From NCBI GenBank assembly GCA_023333565.1, contig JAJKFH010003493.1, forward strand, positions 2,108,001 to 2,172,000: a stretch of 64,000 nt of DNA. The letters are read 5' to 3'. The notes below the pieces were generated by a model. That model searched no databases, had not been told where the DNA came from, and was given only the letters and a program-made list of their open reading frames with translations. Source of the stretch: Puffinus mauretanicus. Its lineage: Eukaryota > Chordata > Aves > Procellariiformes > Procellariidae. Positions 13,061 through 27,135 of the stretch are shown here, piece after piece. The translations under genes were made by a program, and so were the position numbers. The stretch's first letter is position 1. Each line of letters opens with the position of its first letter.

Positions 13061-16000
13061 TACAGATACCCAGTAAAACAACACAGCGTTCGGGTAGTAG
13101 CGGGGTTGCTCTCATTACAGAGTTTTCCACTGCAAAATTACTTTGACTGCAAAATCTTTATATCGGTGTCTTTCCAAGTACGCCATACGCTGTACTTTCA
13201 AGTGCAACGTATCTAGATATAACAATCAAAACACTGCACTGCACAGCAGTCATGAGAGTGGATTTATAATCTCTTTAAGGACATGCTCGTAGTAGAGTTC
13301 ATTTTTCATATTTGTACTATAAATGCAAATTCAGCTTTGCAGTCAGTATTGCTTTTGCTGACTGTAGAAGTTTTAATAGTAAACAAGCTTTGTCCTTAAA
13401 CTGGCAAGTGGGTTTCTTCCCCCTCTCCTCTTCCTTCTGAAGTGTTTTTGAGCAAGCTGTCTGGCAAGAGAGCTTCTCGACCAGTACTTTGGCTGAGCGT
13501 GTCCTTGGCTAATCAGTCAGGCAGTGAATTCAAGAATGTGAGCTGCATGAGACAGAGGGTCTTTTCCTTGCAATGACAGGCAGAGCAGGACATTAGAAAG
13601 AAAAAAGGTAGGAGGGGACCACATGGTTTCACGCAGAAGGAAACTCAGCTTGTTGGAGAGGCAGAACCTCTTATAAGCGATTGGATCTCTCTGCCTTTTC
13701 AGAGATGTTTTTAATAAACAAACAAAAAACCTCAAAAAACCTGTGGCAAAACAGAGGTTACCAAGTATAAATCTATTGTTCCTGGCAGAATTCAACTTGC
13801 ATCAGATGATGGGATGGTAACACAGAATACGGTATCATTTTGCCCTTCCGTTTTGCCTTTGGTTGGTTGATTTCGAACAGAATGATTACATTAGCCTCAA
13901 GCAGAACATATAAGAAGTGAAATCTCCATTTTAACTTAAAGGAAAGTGAGGTATATGGAGAAAGAATAGTCTGTATTCCAAGCTGAATGACTTCAGATCC
14001 TACAAAAAGTCCATTAAAAATGGAACAGGACTCCTAGTTTCCAGACCTGACACCGAGCCCACAAGAAAGCATGTACTTCGAACATTAGCTAAAGTTGTCT
14101 TGTAAGGTCAAGAGGTACAGTTTTAATTTTTGACTTAGCTTTTTGCATCCTCACTTGTTTGTGCACCAAAGCTTTTGCACTGGGATTGTCAACTTTTCAC
14201 AGTCACTTTTGCAATGCTTGTGGTTCCAGGTCATTTCCATGCAATACAGGCACGAACAAAGAAATTATATATACATCTCCAAATTTCCAGTAATGCTGCT
14301 AACACAGCCTGCCTCTGTTCCAACGAGATGTCAGCTTTATATTTCATAACATGTTTTTGTTTGCATGGTAACTGGCCAGTAACTTGGCATTCTTCTGCCG
14401 TTCTGCGTTTCGACACCAGTTCAGCACTAACTGCTTAAAGCCGAGCACATACTTCCTGCATTATTGAATTAGCAACTACATATACACACTATACCCTTCA
14501 GCAAAGTCTGTCCAACAACTGCTTGTATAGCAGGTATGGTTCCACAGGAAAATCACAACCCACGGTCACACAGAGGTACATGCAATCTTCCCATCAAACT
14601 AACTGCACACGGAAATTGCTTACTCTGAACATGTCGTGCATTTTGTAAAAAAAGTACTTTACGGGTGCAGTCCGGGGAACAGGGTGAGATGCTCTTCTCA
14701 TTTTCCACCCACCAGACCTTCACCTCACTATACACAGTCCTGCTTACTAATGTCCTGTCCTGACGCACCCAGGACATCTCCATGGGCTGACTCCACTCAT
14801 CCAGCCAGCGAAACCAGGGGCTGTTCTCCATGGGGTGAGGGACCTGGACTGGCTCACAGCACCAGCAGCTGCAACCAGCAGGGACTGGGAATGGGCTCAG
14901 GAAAGGGATCCCTCAGCCACCCCACCACCTGCTGGGTATACTTGTCCTCCTCCTCTTTTACACACAGCATGCAAACACATCAGCAAGATCTGAAGCGTGA
15001 CCTGCAGCTCATTCCCATTTTTACGTCCAGCAAGCCCTCTTATGGAGATGCACTTTCTGCCCACAGCGATCCACTGTGCCTGCATATGCACACCTGACTT
15101 AAAAATACATGACCGCCTGATACCTTCAAGTATGGAGGAAATCAAACATCTAAATTTCCAAACTCCTTTGCCATTTGAGAGCACACACAAGGCTATATTC
15201 TGCTTTCCAGCTGTCGCAGCTCTAACAACCTTAATGGATTTAACAGCACAGATAGAAATGGCCTTCCAGACTGTAGTCCGAAAAAAAAAATTTTGGAATT
15301 TTAACTTATTCTATTTTTCAGGTAATTCATAAAGATTAAACTGGGCAAAAGGGAAGGTGGAAGCTTACCCAGTAGTATTGTCGGGTTGGACGTTATTCAG
15401 AAAGCACAAGCTTTGGGGATCTGCGGTGCTGATTCAGCCCGTTCACAGAGCCAGGGGTCAACCCACAGCTCCACTTCTCTGGAATGCAGAAATATTTATC
15501 CACATCTGGAAACGGCTCATCTGCACTAGGAACTTTTCTAATATTTTCTGTTCTATTATGATACAAAAGCTACCAAGTGATCCTTTTTTTCATTGTTGTT
15601 CTATTTATCCAGCGGTCTTCCCCTCCATTTATATACACCTACCTTAAATAAGCAAGCCATGCCTGTTACGAAGTAAATCAAAATGCTTTGAAATCTGCCA
15701 GGGTCGGCACCAATAATACAAATTGGCCCATAAATATTGAGGCCCTAGTAATCCTCCCTCAACAAGCGAGCCAAATAAGAAACCAGGCGAAGCTCTCTCA
15801 TTTTAATTCCACTGAACTATTGCGTTTAGCATGGAGGCACCCCAGCATACACGAGTCCCTGGCTCGAGTGACGGTTTTCAACACCACCTTAATTAAACCT
15901 GCTCCAAGCAAATTTAATCAGCATGGTGAACAAAATGGCTTCTGAAAGCAGGGAGCAGTTTACATTAGCGTTTCCAACACAACTGTCAACAGTGCTGCGA

Positions 16001-19000
16001 AAACATTTTGCTAAGCATCAATGGGGATTTCTGGTTAAAAAAAAAATCTTTTCCTATTGCAACTATTTGAGCAAACCACTTTAGACAGATCTTGAGGAGA
16101 GTGAATGCAGGAAAGACACCCACCCTGCACCCTGTCCCTTCCAGTCCCAAGAAGGACTTGGAGCATCTGAAATCCTCCCCTATGTTTAATGTCAGTGGTA
16201 ATTTTCCAGGACTTAAATTCGGATCACAGACAAACCTATTTCTCTTTTTTGTGTTCTCTCCTAGGTGTCTGCTTGCGGTCAGGGTGGAAGACAGATTGCG
16301 GGGCCAGACAGACCCTCGGTCTGAGCCGGCACAGCCTTTCTTACACTCTCATATTGCAATATGTTTCCCATACGATCCCGTCACAGGCAGAGCAGAAAGT
16401 ATTTGCTCTTTCTTTCTTCTGGGTGTATGAAGTCTATTATTTAGGTAATTACGCTAGGAACTGTACCAAGTAAATGTTTTCCTCCTCTCTCTACTGATGC
16501 GATACAAGGTGCTCAAGACTGATGATAATTCTATAGCCTTGCTATACAAGTAATGTAAATCTCACTGATGGATATTTTGCACGATCTCCGATTCAAAACA
16601 GCCTTGAAAAAGACAACTCTCTTTAAGCCCTTTCTTCCCTAAGCCCAACTACTGTGGAAGCAAATGAGAAGCAATTCTTTCGTTAAGCAAACTTCCACCA
16701 TAGGTGGAAGCCATAAGGTGCGCTGGGCAAAAGGCACCAGATTCCCCCTAGTAACCCATCCACCGTGTAAAAATAGCTGGTTGTGGCAACAACGACAGGA
16801 GGATGAAGAGGAGGAGATGTAGGGCAGTGGTACAAACTCTGATGTCCTACTCCCGGAGACCATAAGGAGAACGGGGACACCAACCTCTTCCAGGTTTGGA
16901 GTAAAAGCACGCTCTTTATGCACCACATCGTTGGAGCTGATAAGCATTTCCATCGTATCGCTGTAGGACTTTTCTGCCATGTACCCTATTAAAATGGATG
17001 TTCTTAGGGACTACAGACCTGTGCCTTTTCGCAGTAGGGACATGTCTTCTGCAGTCACTATATACAAATCTCTTTTGATCAAAAAGATACAGATCTTTTT
17101 GAATGCACAGTGTTGAAGAGAACCTCAAAAGGCACAGTTACATCCAGATATTAAAGTTTCATCTTGTACAGTGTAGTTCACTTACAAAGACAAACATACA
17201 CGAAGATCATTGTAGGAAAGGCCCTCTACAAGGACTACTTTTAGCAGCCAGGCATAAAACAACAGGAAATTTGTAAAAAATAGTAAAAAAAAATTCATTA
17301 AAAAATAAATTGTCTTTTCATTTCTGTGGGTAAGTCAAATATCCCATCTCCGTGTCAATAAGCACAGACTTCTTAGGCTCGATACCAATTCCTATGCTTT
17401 TTAGCCAATGAATATTTAAAAGTTTAATACAACTTCAGTAGGAGTTAAACACAAATGAAAATACCTTATGCCTAGAGCACTCTGCCAGAAAACATCTGCT
17501 AAAAATCCCCAATTTAAACTTAGGCCTATGACATGCCAGGTTACTACTGCAATCACAAAGTAATGGGGAATGTAGGAGAAAATGGCAAGCCTTGGTGCCT
17601 TTCCTACTAACCCTCCAATAAATCTGTGAAAAATACCTCCTTCTCAAGGGGTGTAGCCTTCCCTCCTAACATTCAATTTTAATCGCAGAGGAAAATAATT
17701 TTCCTAACTCAGAAAAAAACAAGCTCTTTGTCTTTCTCCAAGTGAAAGTGTTCTCTAAATATGACCCAAATTACCAACTAATTTTGCTTCAATCAAAACT
17801 GAATTTTTCAGCAAATCAACCCTTTGCAATTTGCAGTCATCTTAATGCCACTATGCTGTCTGAAGGACCAGTTTGCACATATAGATATATACGCTGCGGA
17901 CAACACAGTAGCAAATACAATGCGGTTAAAACCTGGTCAGAGTTTTTAGACTCAGGATTTACAGAAAAGCATTCCCGCTGCAGTCCCATACGGCTCTCCG
18001 GGCTGCCTGGTTTGGCTTGAAGTGAAGCAGCTCCTAGTGCTAGCCAAGGAAATACTGTCACTCAAAGACACCGAAATAGCCACGGAAAGACGACACCACG
18101 CAACAACACAGCCCTCAGATAATTGTACTGAAGAAAAGTACCTCTCTTTGAAACTGTTAAAGAAAAATCAGACTTGCTCAATAAAATATTTTGTACTACT
18201 AATGAGAGAGAAAACCAAACAAACACTAAATGTTTTACAACTTCAGGAGAGCATGTAATATAACTTAAAAAAAAGCCAAACAATTTCAATCCTCAGGCTT
18301 TAAACACAGTATTCACATGATTTCCTATACAAAATTTAAATCCATCAGTATTTCAACATTTCCCTAAATTGATAAGGTATACTATTCTAGCAAAGTCTGT
18401 TCAAACAATAGAAAAACAGAAAGCAAGTGGTGTCAATTAGATAGTAGCTGAAAGTACAGATGAGTATTAAAATCTAAAAAGTATCTAGATGTTAAGACTT
18501 TAGAAAAATACTCATATAAAATACCTATGACTACAGTCTTTGAGGAAAAATAATGTGTTAAGCCAAGTACATATGGAAGCATCTAAAATTACAAGCTCTT
18601 ATTCCAACTCCTGGTTATTCAGTAGCTAATCTGCACTGGAAGAAGGTAACTAAATACAAATGAATTGTTAAGAAAAACACCCAGTATTTGCTTGAATATT
18701 TAACAGCTGGAACAGCTGGACTGCATTACTGAACAATGAGATTCAGTGTGCAGTCAGGTAGCGAGGAGAGAAAGCTCCCTGAACAAAGCCATAACAGAAG
18801 GAAATAAAATAATAAGTATTTATAACAATAATTCTTTTTCTTATTCTTAACCGGCTATTAAATCTCACACTGAATGTCCCTTTTCACAAATATAAATGAA
18901 TCAAATACACGTTCCTAGAAGCCAGGTTCTTTAAGCCTGCTTTTTAAAGGTGAATGGCTTCTTAATTTCATTTTATAGTGACAAGATAAAATGGGATTTC

Positions 19001-20650
19001 TTTTTTTTTTTTTTTTTTTTAATTGTAATTGAATATGTTAGATTCCCAGCGCTGGAAGGATGCTAAAGTTTCTGTATGCCTCTATTTATTTATTTAGAAG
19101 TATATGAAACCTCAGGAACTTTTTCAATCACTCCTTATCTATACTGGCTGCTGTTACTGTAAGCGAGAGGCTTATCTTGGATATTGACCCAGCACACTTT
19201 TATTGAAACGGTGCGAACCTGCTGTGACGCTTTCTGAAATATATGAAAGTGCAGTATAAGCACAGAGGCCCGGACCAAGTCCCGAGGGACGCGGGACTGC
19301 AATATGCAAAGGTGTCTCTAGATGAGGAGTTGTTGGCTCAGCGGTGGAGAGCAGTGGGAACAAGGCAAACCATTTTTCATTTTTCTGTTTCTGGTCTCCA
19401 CAAGCTCGTGGATCATCTCCCCATCAGATAACAGCAAGTGAGATCCAATCCACCTAATTTAGACAGACTCTCTTGCATGGGAATATTACACACAAGTATT
19501 ATCCTTTAACTCTTGCTTAAATGTTAGCAGCCTAATGGCAATTCCATTTGCAAACTTTCAAAAGCACCTTTTTCTTTCCAGCACAGGGAACTTGAGTGCT
19601 TATTTTACAAGGGCTGCACCACTGGTATCTAAAATATAGGTACAAGTTAGGTGGCCTGGGCCCCATCTGTTCTCTCCTCTTGGCTTGACTTGGATTCTCT
19701 TCTGATCTGCAGTGCTATTTTTCCCTGAACCTCCTGCTCCTGGGAGATGGCCTGGATGGTCCTTCCACCTCCAACTCCTGCCTCCAGCTGCTACGTTTCT
19801 CTGATTCACTGAAACGTTTGCTGTGTTGAATGGCTCTTCTGGTATTGGTATCATTGCAATGGCCAGGTGCCCCAACACCAGGGCGGTGAGTACAGGGTAA
19901 ATATCCCGATAGACTGATCGCCAATCAATCAATCAGACCGACCAGGTACAACCCCAACAGACCTTTCTTAGAAGGAGCCAACGTTTCATCAGGACAACTG
20001 AAACCTTGGAAAACACAGTGATATGGAAGACACTGTCGAGTTCAGGCGGCCGATGCCCCGCCAAAACACCCATCAGAGCTGCTCCAGCTCCTCAGGTGGA
20101 ATTCCTTTATGTTCAGGCACTGACTTGCCTTGCCAAATATTTCGAATGTGATTTACATACCTCAGAAAAGATCCCAAACTTTGCAAGTTAAGCCAAACCA
20201 CAAGCCCAGCCAAAGCTTCCACCTGCGCAAAATGTTTATTTTTAGCAGCTGCAGACTTAGGGGAGCCCAGCAACAAATCTGACCTGCAGCTGCTCATCAT
20301 ACCAACGCTGTGTCAACAAATGGCAGGCTGGCAGCGAAAACATTAAACATTGCACTATCTGATTTATTCAATGCGTTCCTAATCAGAAAGGAAACAAACA
20401 CTGGCACACGCCGGAGACCCAGATTTGAAGGAGACTCCCGTTCATCCCTTTGGGAAAGGCCTGGCTCACGCAGCCTTAGCTGCGGCAACGATTTTCTTGT
20501 TGGCCGACTCCATCCGTGCCCATTCTTGGATTAAGTTGTTTGTTTACTATTTTTCAAAGGAAGCAGGCGCTTAACAACAGCTACCTCATTACACTTTTTT
20601 CACTGGAGTTCACAGGGGGCGAGGGAAAATGAAGCAAAACACTGCAAAAG
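13061..20650. other. RARB intron, no gene recognised
   Basis: AT-rich sequence. 15690-16010 has enhancer-like texture (TTAATTAAAC, AATTTAATCAG, no simple repeats). A pure T20 tract lies at 19001-19020. 19922-19936 is a CAATCAATCAATCAG run, which on the reverse strand gives overlapping TGATTGAT motifs. No exon is supported. Confidence 0.5.
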
Positions 20651-20659
20651 CGTGGATGC

Positions 20660-21300
20660 AACTCACACCCACAAACCTCTCTCCTTACTCCAGCCTGGGA
20701 TGCAGTGAACACGCTGGGTGCACCGGTGAGGTGCCGTGACCCAGCAGCACGTGCAGCTGAACGGCAGCGCCAGGCCCCAGCTGGCGCAGCTTTCTGCTCC
20801 TGCTAACGATGACGAAGGAGGAGGTGAGGACCAAGCGCGCCGGGGAGTTGAGGAGCACCCAGCGTCCCTCCCTGGCCGTGCAATGGCCCGGGGAAGGAGC
20901 ACCCAGCGTCCCTCCCTGGCCGTGCAATGGCCCGGGGAGATCTCTGCTGCGGTAGGGCAAGGCAGGAGGGAGGCAACGGCGTTTTTTCCTCGCAGCAGCG
21001 ACATGCGAGGAAGGAAAAGATGGGGAACGGGAGAGTCCCTGTGCTCAGGTCAAGGCAAAGGGGCAAAAGAAGACAAGACTCCGCAGCTCTGATCCGTTCC
21101 GTTTCTCTACAGCTGAGACACCCTGAGCCAGCACTAGTCTCGTCTTTTCTTGGGCCAGAGGTTGGAAGACACAAATCTGCATGGAAACAAGTCCTTGGGT
21201 CGAGCCCGTCTTGCACGCAGGACCCTGCGCTACACCTAACCCAAATGCAGCAGTACTGACCTAGCCCAAACCCCAGGATGGTCTGGAAAGCCCCCCATCG
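20660..21300. other. GC-rich patch within the intron
   Basis: Elevated G+C and CpG compared with the flanks, with open frames on both strands but no recognised protein. It contains the exact 44-bp duplication listed separately. Confidence 0.45.
20851..20938. repeat. Perfect tandem duplication, 44 bp x 2
   Basis: 20851-20894 and 20895-20938 are identical. Each unit begins AGGAGCACCCAGCGTCCCTC and ends GGCCCGGGGA. The absence of any difference suggests a recent event, or a variable-number locus that has two copies in this individual. Confidence 0.95.
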
Positions 21301-22754
21301 ACCCCACGGGCTGAGTCAGCTCAGCTCAGCTCTCAGAGAGGCTCGGGGATCGTCACCTCCCGTTCCCGGAGCAAGAGTGTGACAGAGAGGTGAAATATCT
21401 GATTTCAGGTAGCGGAGAGGCTGTCAGCTGCTCTTTTTTTTTTTTTTCCCCCAACATCCTTGCCAGATTATTCACAGCTAAATTTAAATGGCGAACAGTT
21501 TCACAGGTGAAACAAATACGAGGCCAGGCTGCATGCCACCTCATGCGTTGGCTAAATGAGTTTTTTTTTAATTCTGCTGTGCTGACTGACGATAAACATG
21601 CAACCCTGGCAGTGTGCGACTGGCGGGGAGGCACCACTCGTGGCACTCATGTCGGACGCACGCTTGCCCGAATGCCAAGAGGACTCGCGGTCTGAGGGTT
21701 AAATGCCAGCTTTTCTCCTGGCTGAGAAAAACCTCGCTGCACAGAGAGCAGGGATGACACGCAACCTCCGCATAACCCGACCCCTCTGGGCACATACCTT
21801 CAACAGACAGCTAAAAAAAAAATATAATAATTTTAAAGCTCTTTATCTGATAGACAAGTTATTATATATCGAAAGAAGGGAAACATCAGAGCCAAAGTTG
21901 CGAACAGCGCTGACTACCCACAAATCCCATTAAAAAAAAAAAGCAGCCAAGAGAACAATGGGACTCTTCACCCTTAATCCTGGATTTATATATGTGTTGT
22001 AATTAAAGATAAATTGAATTTCAAAGCCATTTGGAATAAAAGGGCAGCTCAAGAAGCAGAACGATATAGAGATCTATATATAAAACCAGAGCTATATATA
22101 AATGTCAGTTATATTAATACCTACTCTGCTTAATGCCAGCATAACATAACCACCAACAGGTGAATAGCATGTTACACAATACTGAACAAGTTTTTGTAAA
22201 TTTGGTAAAGAAATGGTGTTTCAGAGGAATTATAAGATAACAATGGCCTGGCAGGGGGAAAAAGCATCCATCCTCCAAGCATTAATTCCAAAAGGAAATT
22301 GGGAAGAGCCTTCCCTGGAAAACAAGAGAGCTCTTTGAAATCCACTGTTATGTTTTGTTTTCCAAACACCTGGCGAAGGTATTTTTGGCCACCAGACCAC
22401 AGGTCTGATTTTGGCCACCCACTGTTAGCAGCCTATGAAATAATCGGTATGTTTTATCATCCTTTCTTTGCAGGATTAGAGGAGGGAGAGGTGGCAAGAA
22501 GAGGTGCTCTGGCTGGACACAGGGGAAGACGTTTCCAGCCGGAGGCCAGGCAGGCAGCGGAGCAGGTCTCCCAACAGCAGCCGTGCAAGCCTCCCCCCTG
22601 TTCAGGGCCGGACTGGAAAACGCTGGGAGCGACCTGGGCTGATCTCGGAGCTGGCCCTGCTTCCAGCAGGGCACCCAACCAGAGCCCTCCCAAGGTCCCA
22701 TCCCACCCAAGATACGGGGTTACGCCATGTCCTGCACGGGGTTGGCGGCCCCAG
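21301..22754. other. RARB intron, no gene recognised
   Basis: 21930-22260 is strongly AT-rich, with CTATATATAAA occurring twice around 22072-22102. 22480-22750 is GC-rich. No exon is supported. Confidence 0.5.
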
Positions 22755-22995
22755 AGCAGAGCTCGGGACGCCTGGGTTTAGTTTCCAGCTCTGCCACAAA
22801 TTCCACACGTTACCCTGGGCAGGGAAACCTAATCCCCACGCTTCCCTTCTCCATTACCTTCGCTCTTCCTGTTTGTCCGTCTCCTCCGATTAAATGTTGA
22901 ACTCTAAAAGCAGGGGCTGTGTGTTCTATGGTATTTCAAGCAGTGTGGCTTGATAGGATTTGGCACATTCATGTGCAGTGAAATAAATCAATCAA
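22755..22995 (+). repeat. MIR/L2-tail type SINE relic (plus strand)
   Basis: The left part (GCCTGGGTTTAGTTTCCAGC, then TCTGCCACAAATT, then TACCCTGGGCAGG) follows the tRNA-derived head and core of MIR-type SINEs. The right part (TTGTCCGTCTCCTCCGATTA, then AAAGCAGGGGCTGTGTG, then TTTGGCACATTC and AATAAATCAATCAAT) follows the L2-related tail. The overall layout resembles the MIR3 or L2-tail families. It is strongly diverged, so the exact family is open. Confidence 0.65.
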
Positions 22996-24365
22996 TAGTC
23001 AGGAGAGTTGTGTTACAGCATAGCGTGGGTAGAGACGTCTACTACAGGGTCTACCTTTAGTTTCTTCTTGATTTGTTTCCAAGAACCTTAAGGATAATTT
23101 TGCTTAAGTACATACTGAAAGATGAGGGCTAAATCTGTAATAAACATGAAAATGAAGTTATGCCACACAATGAATAGTTGTTATTGTCCCACTCCTACTA
23201 AAAGTTTGTTATGCACAAAAGCCTTCTGGAGGCACGGGTAGCTATTAAAATGCCTACGCACCTAATTCTGGTTTCACTGCTGCACAAAGCAGTGGGCTCC
23301 GGAATCCCTCTGCAAGACCGCAAAAATAAATGTCAATTGTTTACTGAAAAGAAAAGAAATGGGAAACGTAGGAATTTATTTATGCACCGAAACAACTGCT
23401 CCCATTTGTTTCAGTGGAGCTACTGTACAGTGAGAGTGAACTGTACGTGCTGCCTTTTTCGGCTGCCAGTGGCTCACCGACACCACGCTGCGCCTCACCC
23501 GACTGCCTGCTGCTGAGCCCTACCCTGGGGTCCTTCTAAATAACGGGCATCGTTTTGTGTAAACCCTCTGCCGCCCTGTCGGTGGGGGACACCGGCGTGG
23601 CAGGAAACCTGCTAGAATCAACAGTGAAAAATGTTCCAGCACTGAACAGCAAAAGCCATAGACTCTCTTAAACTAGCCGTTACAGCGTCTATATTTTAAT
23701 TTTAATGGCGAATCTTATGGAACAGACATGTTGGAAGAGCAATAAATAATAAGTTATTGTACCCGATCTTTCATTTCTGAATAGTTAAGGAGATTAATGT
23801 ACTCGTCTGCATTACTACTCTGAGCTATTCTGAAACGAAACCCCAGGCAGAGTGCCTTCTCCACTACCGTTGACGTACCAAGCCGTGGGCATGCTTTGCC
23901 ATATGCCTCCACAATACATGCTGCAGCTTCTTGTTTGGATTGTCTTCTCTAAATAAAAGGTAGATCAATAAATAAATTTAATTAGCACATTAGAATAGTC
24001 ATTACTGGGTCTTACACGTAACGGTGGAAATCAAACAACTTTGAAAGAGATTTGCTCAATTAACACAAGTCTTTATAACAGCACTGGAATAAGACGGTAT
24101 CACTGATCTCAATAGCCTAGACTGCAATTTCTTTCCGGATCGTATTGGCTCGCTCCTGACAGCTGTACCATCATTAGAGGGATCTATCTGCACTGCCATG
24201 ATATCCCTAATCCCCTGTTTTGAATACTTAATGACTACAGCGGCTGGGAATCTGTGCATCATACTTCAGAGATAATTCCTGGAACAAGGATGGAGTGGCG
24301 GTATCGCTGCAGCCTATTGTAGTTCCTGTTCCCACTCAAACTTCTCAGGATCTTCCCTGTGGAAA

Positions 24366-24407
24366 CTTGGCTTTGTCATGGAGAGACCTGGCTTTGTCAT
24401 GGAGTTG
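24366..24407. repeat. 21-bp imperfect tandem repeat
   Basis: Two adjacent units share TGGCTTTGTCATGGAG and differ only at the edges (CT versus CC at the start, AGA versus TTG at the end). It is a short local duplication with no known role. Confidence 0.85.
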
Positions 24408-26858
24408 CCCATAGCTGCAGACCCTGAAATGCAGTTCGTCAGCACAGAGCAAACTTCACGCCAGGTTACGCACTTCCCCTTTGTGCCTACAGCTGAACCA
24501 GCAGCCCTGCCTGGCCACACGGTACATGTATGTACCGCATGGAGAACAACTCTCAAATTAAGGAAATTCAGCACAAAAAAGATTAACCTCTTCAGTATAC
24601 TTTAAAAAAAAAAAACACCTCTAATAGAATATTTCACAAGAGAAAATCAACACAGTTGTTCTTCAGAGCAGTCACCTCCACTAGGTCTCAAACCAAATTC
24701 CAGAAAAAAAAGGTCAACAAAACCACAAACCAGAGTTTTACTTCTGGAAAAAACACTGAGATTTTCCTTTAAAAGACAAGCAACGTTACCTACACATGAC
24801 CAAGATGCTGCAACTCTTTCTCATTAGGATACTAGTTGAAAAACAGTCAATAAAAAATTCTCACATCTTCGATTTGTCTTGTCTTTTTTGAGAAGGAAAA
24901 CCTCTCTGCCAAAAAGGAGGAAAATCCAGCAGCAGCATTTTCCCAGGCTTGCAACAAAGTAGAATTTTAAAATTGTTGGGGGGGGAAGGGGGGGGGAAGC
25001 TTTATTGGAGTTTTCGACACCCATGACCTCATCCATAAGCAAAGGCAGAAGTCTGCAACGACAGCAATTCTGTGCAACGCACTGGTTCTTCTTTTAATAT
25101 ACGAATCAAATGCCTAATGACAGTGCTCACTGGGGGTTGTGTTCAGCAAAAACCAGGCAGCTCTACTAGCTGGTAGTTTTCGATATACATGGATATCTAT
25201 GAAAAAAATGGTGTAACTTTAAGAGAAAAACAACATGCATCTTTCATCTTAACTTACTGTTAATTAAGCCACTCATATAATTTATTTCTTGGTAATTTTA
25301 CAAAGTACATAAGCAACTGTGAACTAGGTTCAAACGTGAAAAAAAAAACCTTTCTTTGAAGGTTTCTGTGAAATTCTACTGCACGTGCACAGAAAAAATA
25401 ACCTTGTCAGTACAGAATGCCTTAAAGGAATCTCCCATCAAAACCGCAGCGAAGATGTAGACTGTTGACTGAAAAGAAGAGATCAGTGCAGCCTCTGGAG
25501 ACGGTATCAAAGGCAGAGACTCTAAGCAACAGCAGATTTCACAGATCTCCCACTTCCATCTCTTCACTCCAGGATGCCAGCCATCTCAAGAGACTAGCTC
25601 ACATCAAACAGAAGGAACGATCAGCGATAGGCTCGAAATTAAGCTTACGTGATTTCACAAAAGACCAGGGTGTTTCTGAGAGATAAATACGCAGCTGAAT
25701 TTTGAACAAGGAGCACGTCGAACGCTGATGGCATCCTGCTCGTCTCCATCAGCAGCTTCGACGGGAGCGACGGCAGAGCTCCACGCATGCGGCGCTGAGG
25801 ATGCTCACCGGGGCCGACTGACTCCTGCTTACACAAACACCCTCGCTTAGTATTTCTCCAGGTAAATATGCAAACCAAGAGGGTTTGACATCATTTATAA
25901 AGAATGAGGAAAACACAAATTCAGGAGACATTGCTGAGGAAGGCCTGGATGGCTGGACAGAAAGCACTACGGAGTTTGGGCAGCGAAGGAAGAGATGCCA
26001 AGAGATCACGGGAATGCTAAAATAGGGAGCTGCGGTTCCTTCTGAAGACGGACCATGCCGTAACAGCAACTCTGGCCTCACTGGGGATGTAGATTCCTGA
26101 TAACATTAAAGACTATCTTCTACTTCTAAAAGACAATCCACATGCTATCATTTGGCAGACATTAAACTTAAAATCTTTAAAGTTACAAATTAGTGGTTTT
26201 AAACACTTACTCAAAATATGGCTTGTTTTAAGGCAAAACCGCTCTCACACAGCGCAGAGGTGCTGTGCTCCAGCAATTGGAAACTTGTTCTTTTTTTTTT
26301 TTTTTTTCCCCTGTAGGACTAGCAGCATTGTCCTAGCTCTAGGTCACAACCAGCAATACATATTTTCTAAGAAAAAATGCTAGCTTTCCTCTTCCATCAT
26401 TGCATGAGGCACTGATTAAACATTTGTTCTCTAAAACTGGAAATGTTATTTTGCATCAGGAAATCATAGAGGTTTTGATTTGTTTTGGCTTTCGTTTGCA
26501 GTTTGCCTCTCTGAAAAATGATACAGGAAGAACCAAAACGTACCGTACTTACACGTACATGAAGATAAGGTCTATCAAAAATCTCTTCACTTGTGATAGA
26601 TAACCTTACACAGCAAGAACAAATACATAAATAGCAATACTCTGAAGTTGCCTCCTATTCATTCACATATTCAAATCCCTGTAAGTTAGACATGTTTATG
26701 CTGTCTGGAACAGCACAGAATGAAAATGGCAACAGAACCCACGCCAATCCCACTGGGAAATTCTGGGTCAGCTGCTGGAGAACCGTCCTGTGCCACCAGA
26801 CAGTGCTTGGCAATGCTTCCCCCCCATGCAGGGAGTGCTACCTTATTGACTGGGCGGA

Positions 26859-26921
26859 AGAAAAGAAAAAGAAAGAAAAAAGGAAAAAAAGAAATAAATA
26901 AGAAAGAAAGAAAAAGAGAAA
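26859..26921 (+). repeat. Polypurine (GA/AAAG) low-complexity tract
   Basis: Almost uninterrupted A and G with AAAG, GAAA and AAATAAATAAG units over about 60 bases. Such tracts can form triplexes and are prone to length change. Confidence 0.85.
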
Positions 26922-27061
26922 GCCTGTTCCTTCACAAGACTGGAAATCTCAGTGTTGCTGGCAGACCCTCATGAAGCTCCCAACTTCTCTCCTGCTGAGA
27001 AGCTCCGCACAACCAGGAACGCCTTCCAAACATAACGTGAATAGCAATGTTTTTTAAATGT

Positions 27062-27135
27062 AAGCCTCTTTTTGCCTCAGTTACTCAGCTGTAACATGGA
27101 GACAATTGTAGTCCTCACTACACTGAAGCATTCTG
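27062..27135 (+). repeat. MIR SINE relic (plus strand)
   Basis: The stretch AAGCCTCTTTTTGCCTCAG, then TTACTCAGCTGTAACATGG, then AGACAATTGTAGTCCTCACT parallels the MIR segment 'cctcagtttcctcatctgtaa', 'aatggggataataatagtacc'. It is a short, diverged core fragment. Confidence 0.6.

Larger units (their letters stand above)
22996..27050. other. RARB intron, no gene recognised
   Basis: 23920-24270 has enhancer-like texture (AATAAATTTAATTAGC and CTTAATGACTACAG). Other contents are a 21-bp tandem pair at 24366-24407, a G8-AA-G9 tract near 24978-24996, a T17 tract at 26291-26307 and a purine-only tract at about 26859-26921. No exon is supported. Confidence 0.5.

Noticed and set aside
14636..15097. 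153-codon plus-strand frame with Ser/Pro-rich composition
   Set aside because: The bias comes from C-rich sequence; no homology or start context.
22299..22781. 160-codon open frame on the plus strand
   Set aside because: Lies largely in a GC-rich patch with overlapping frames on both strands and runs into a SINE relic.
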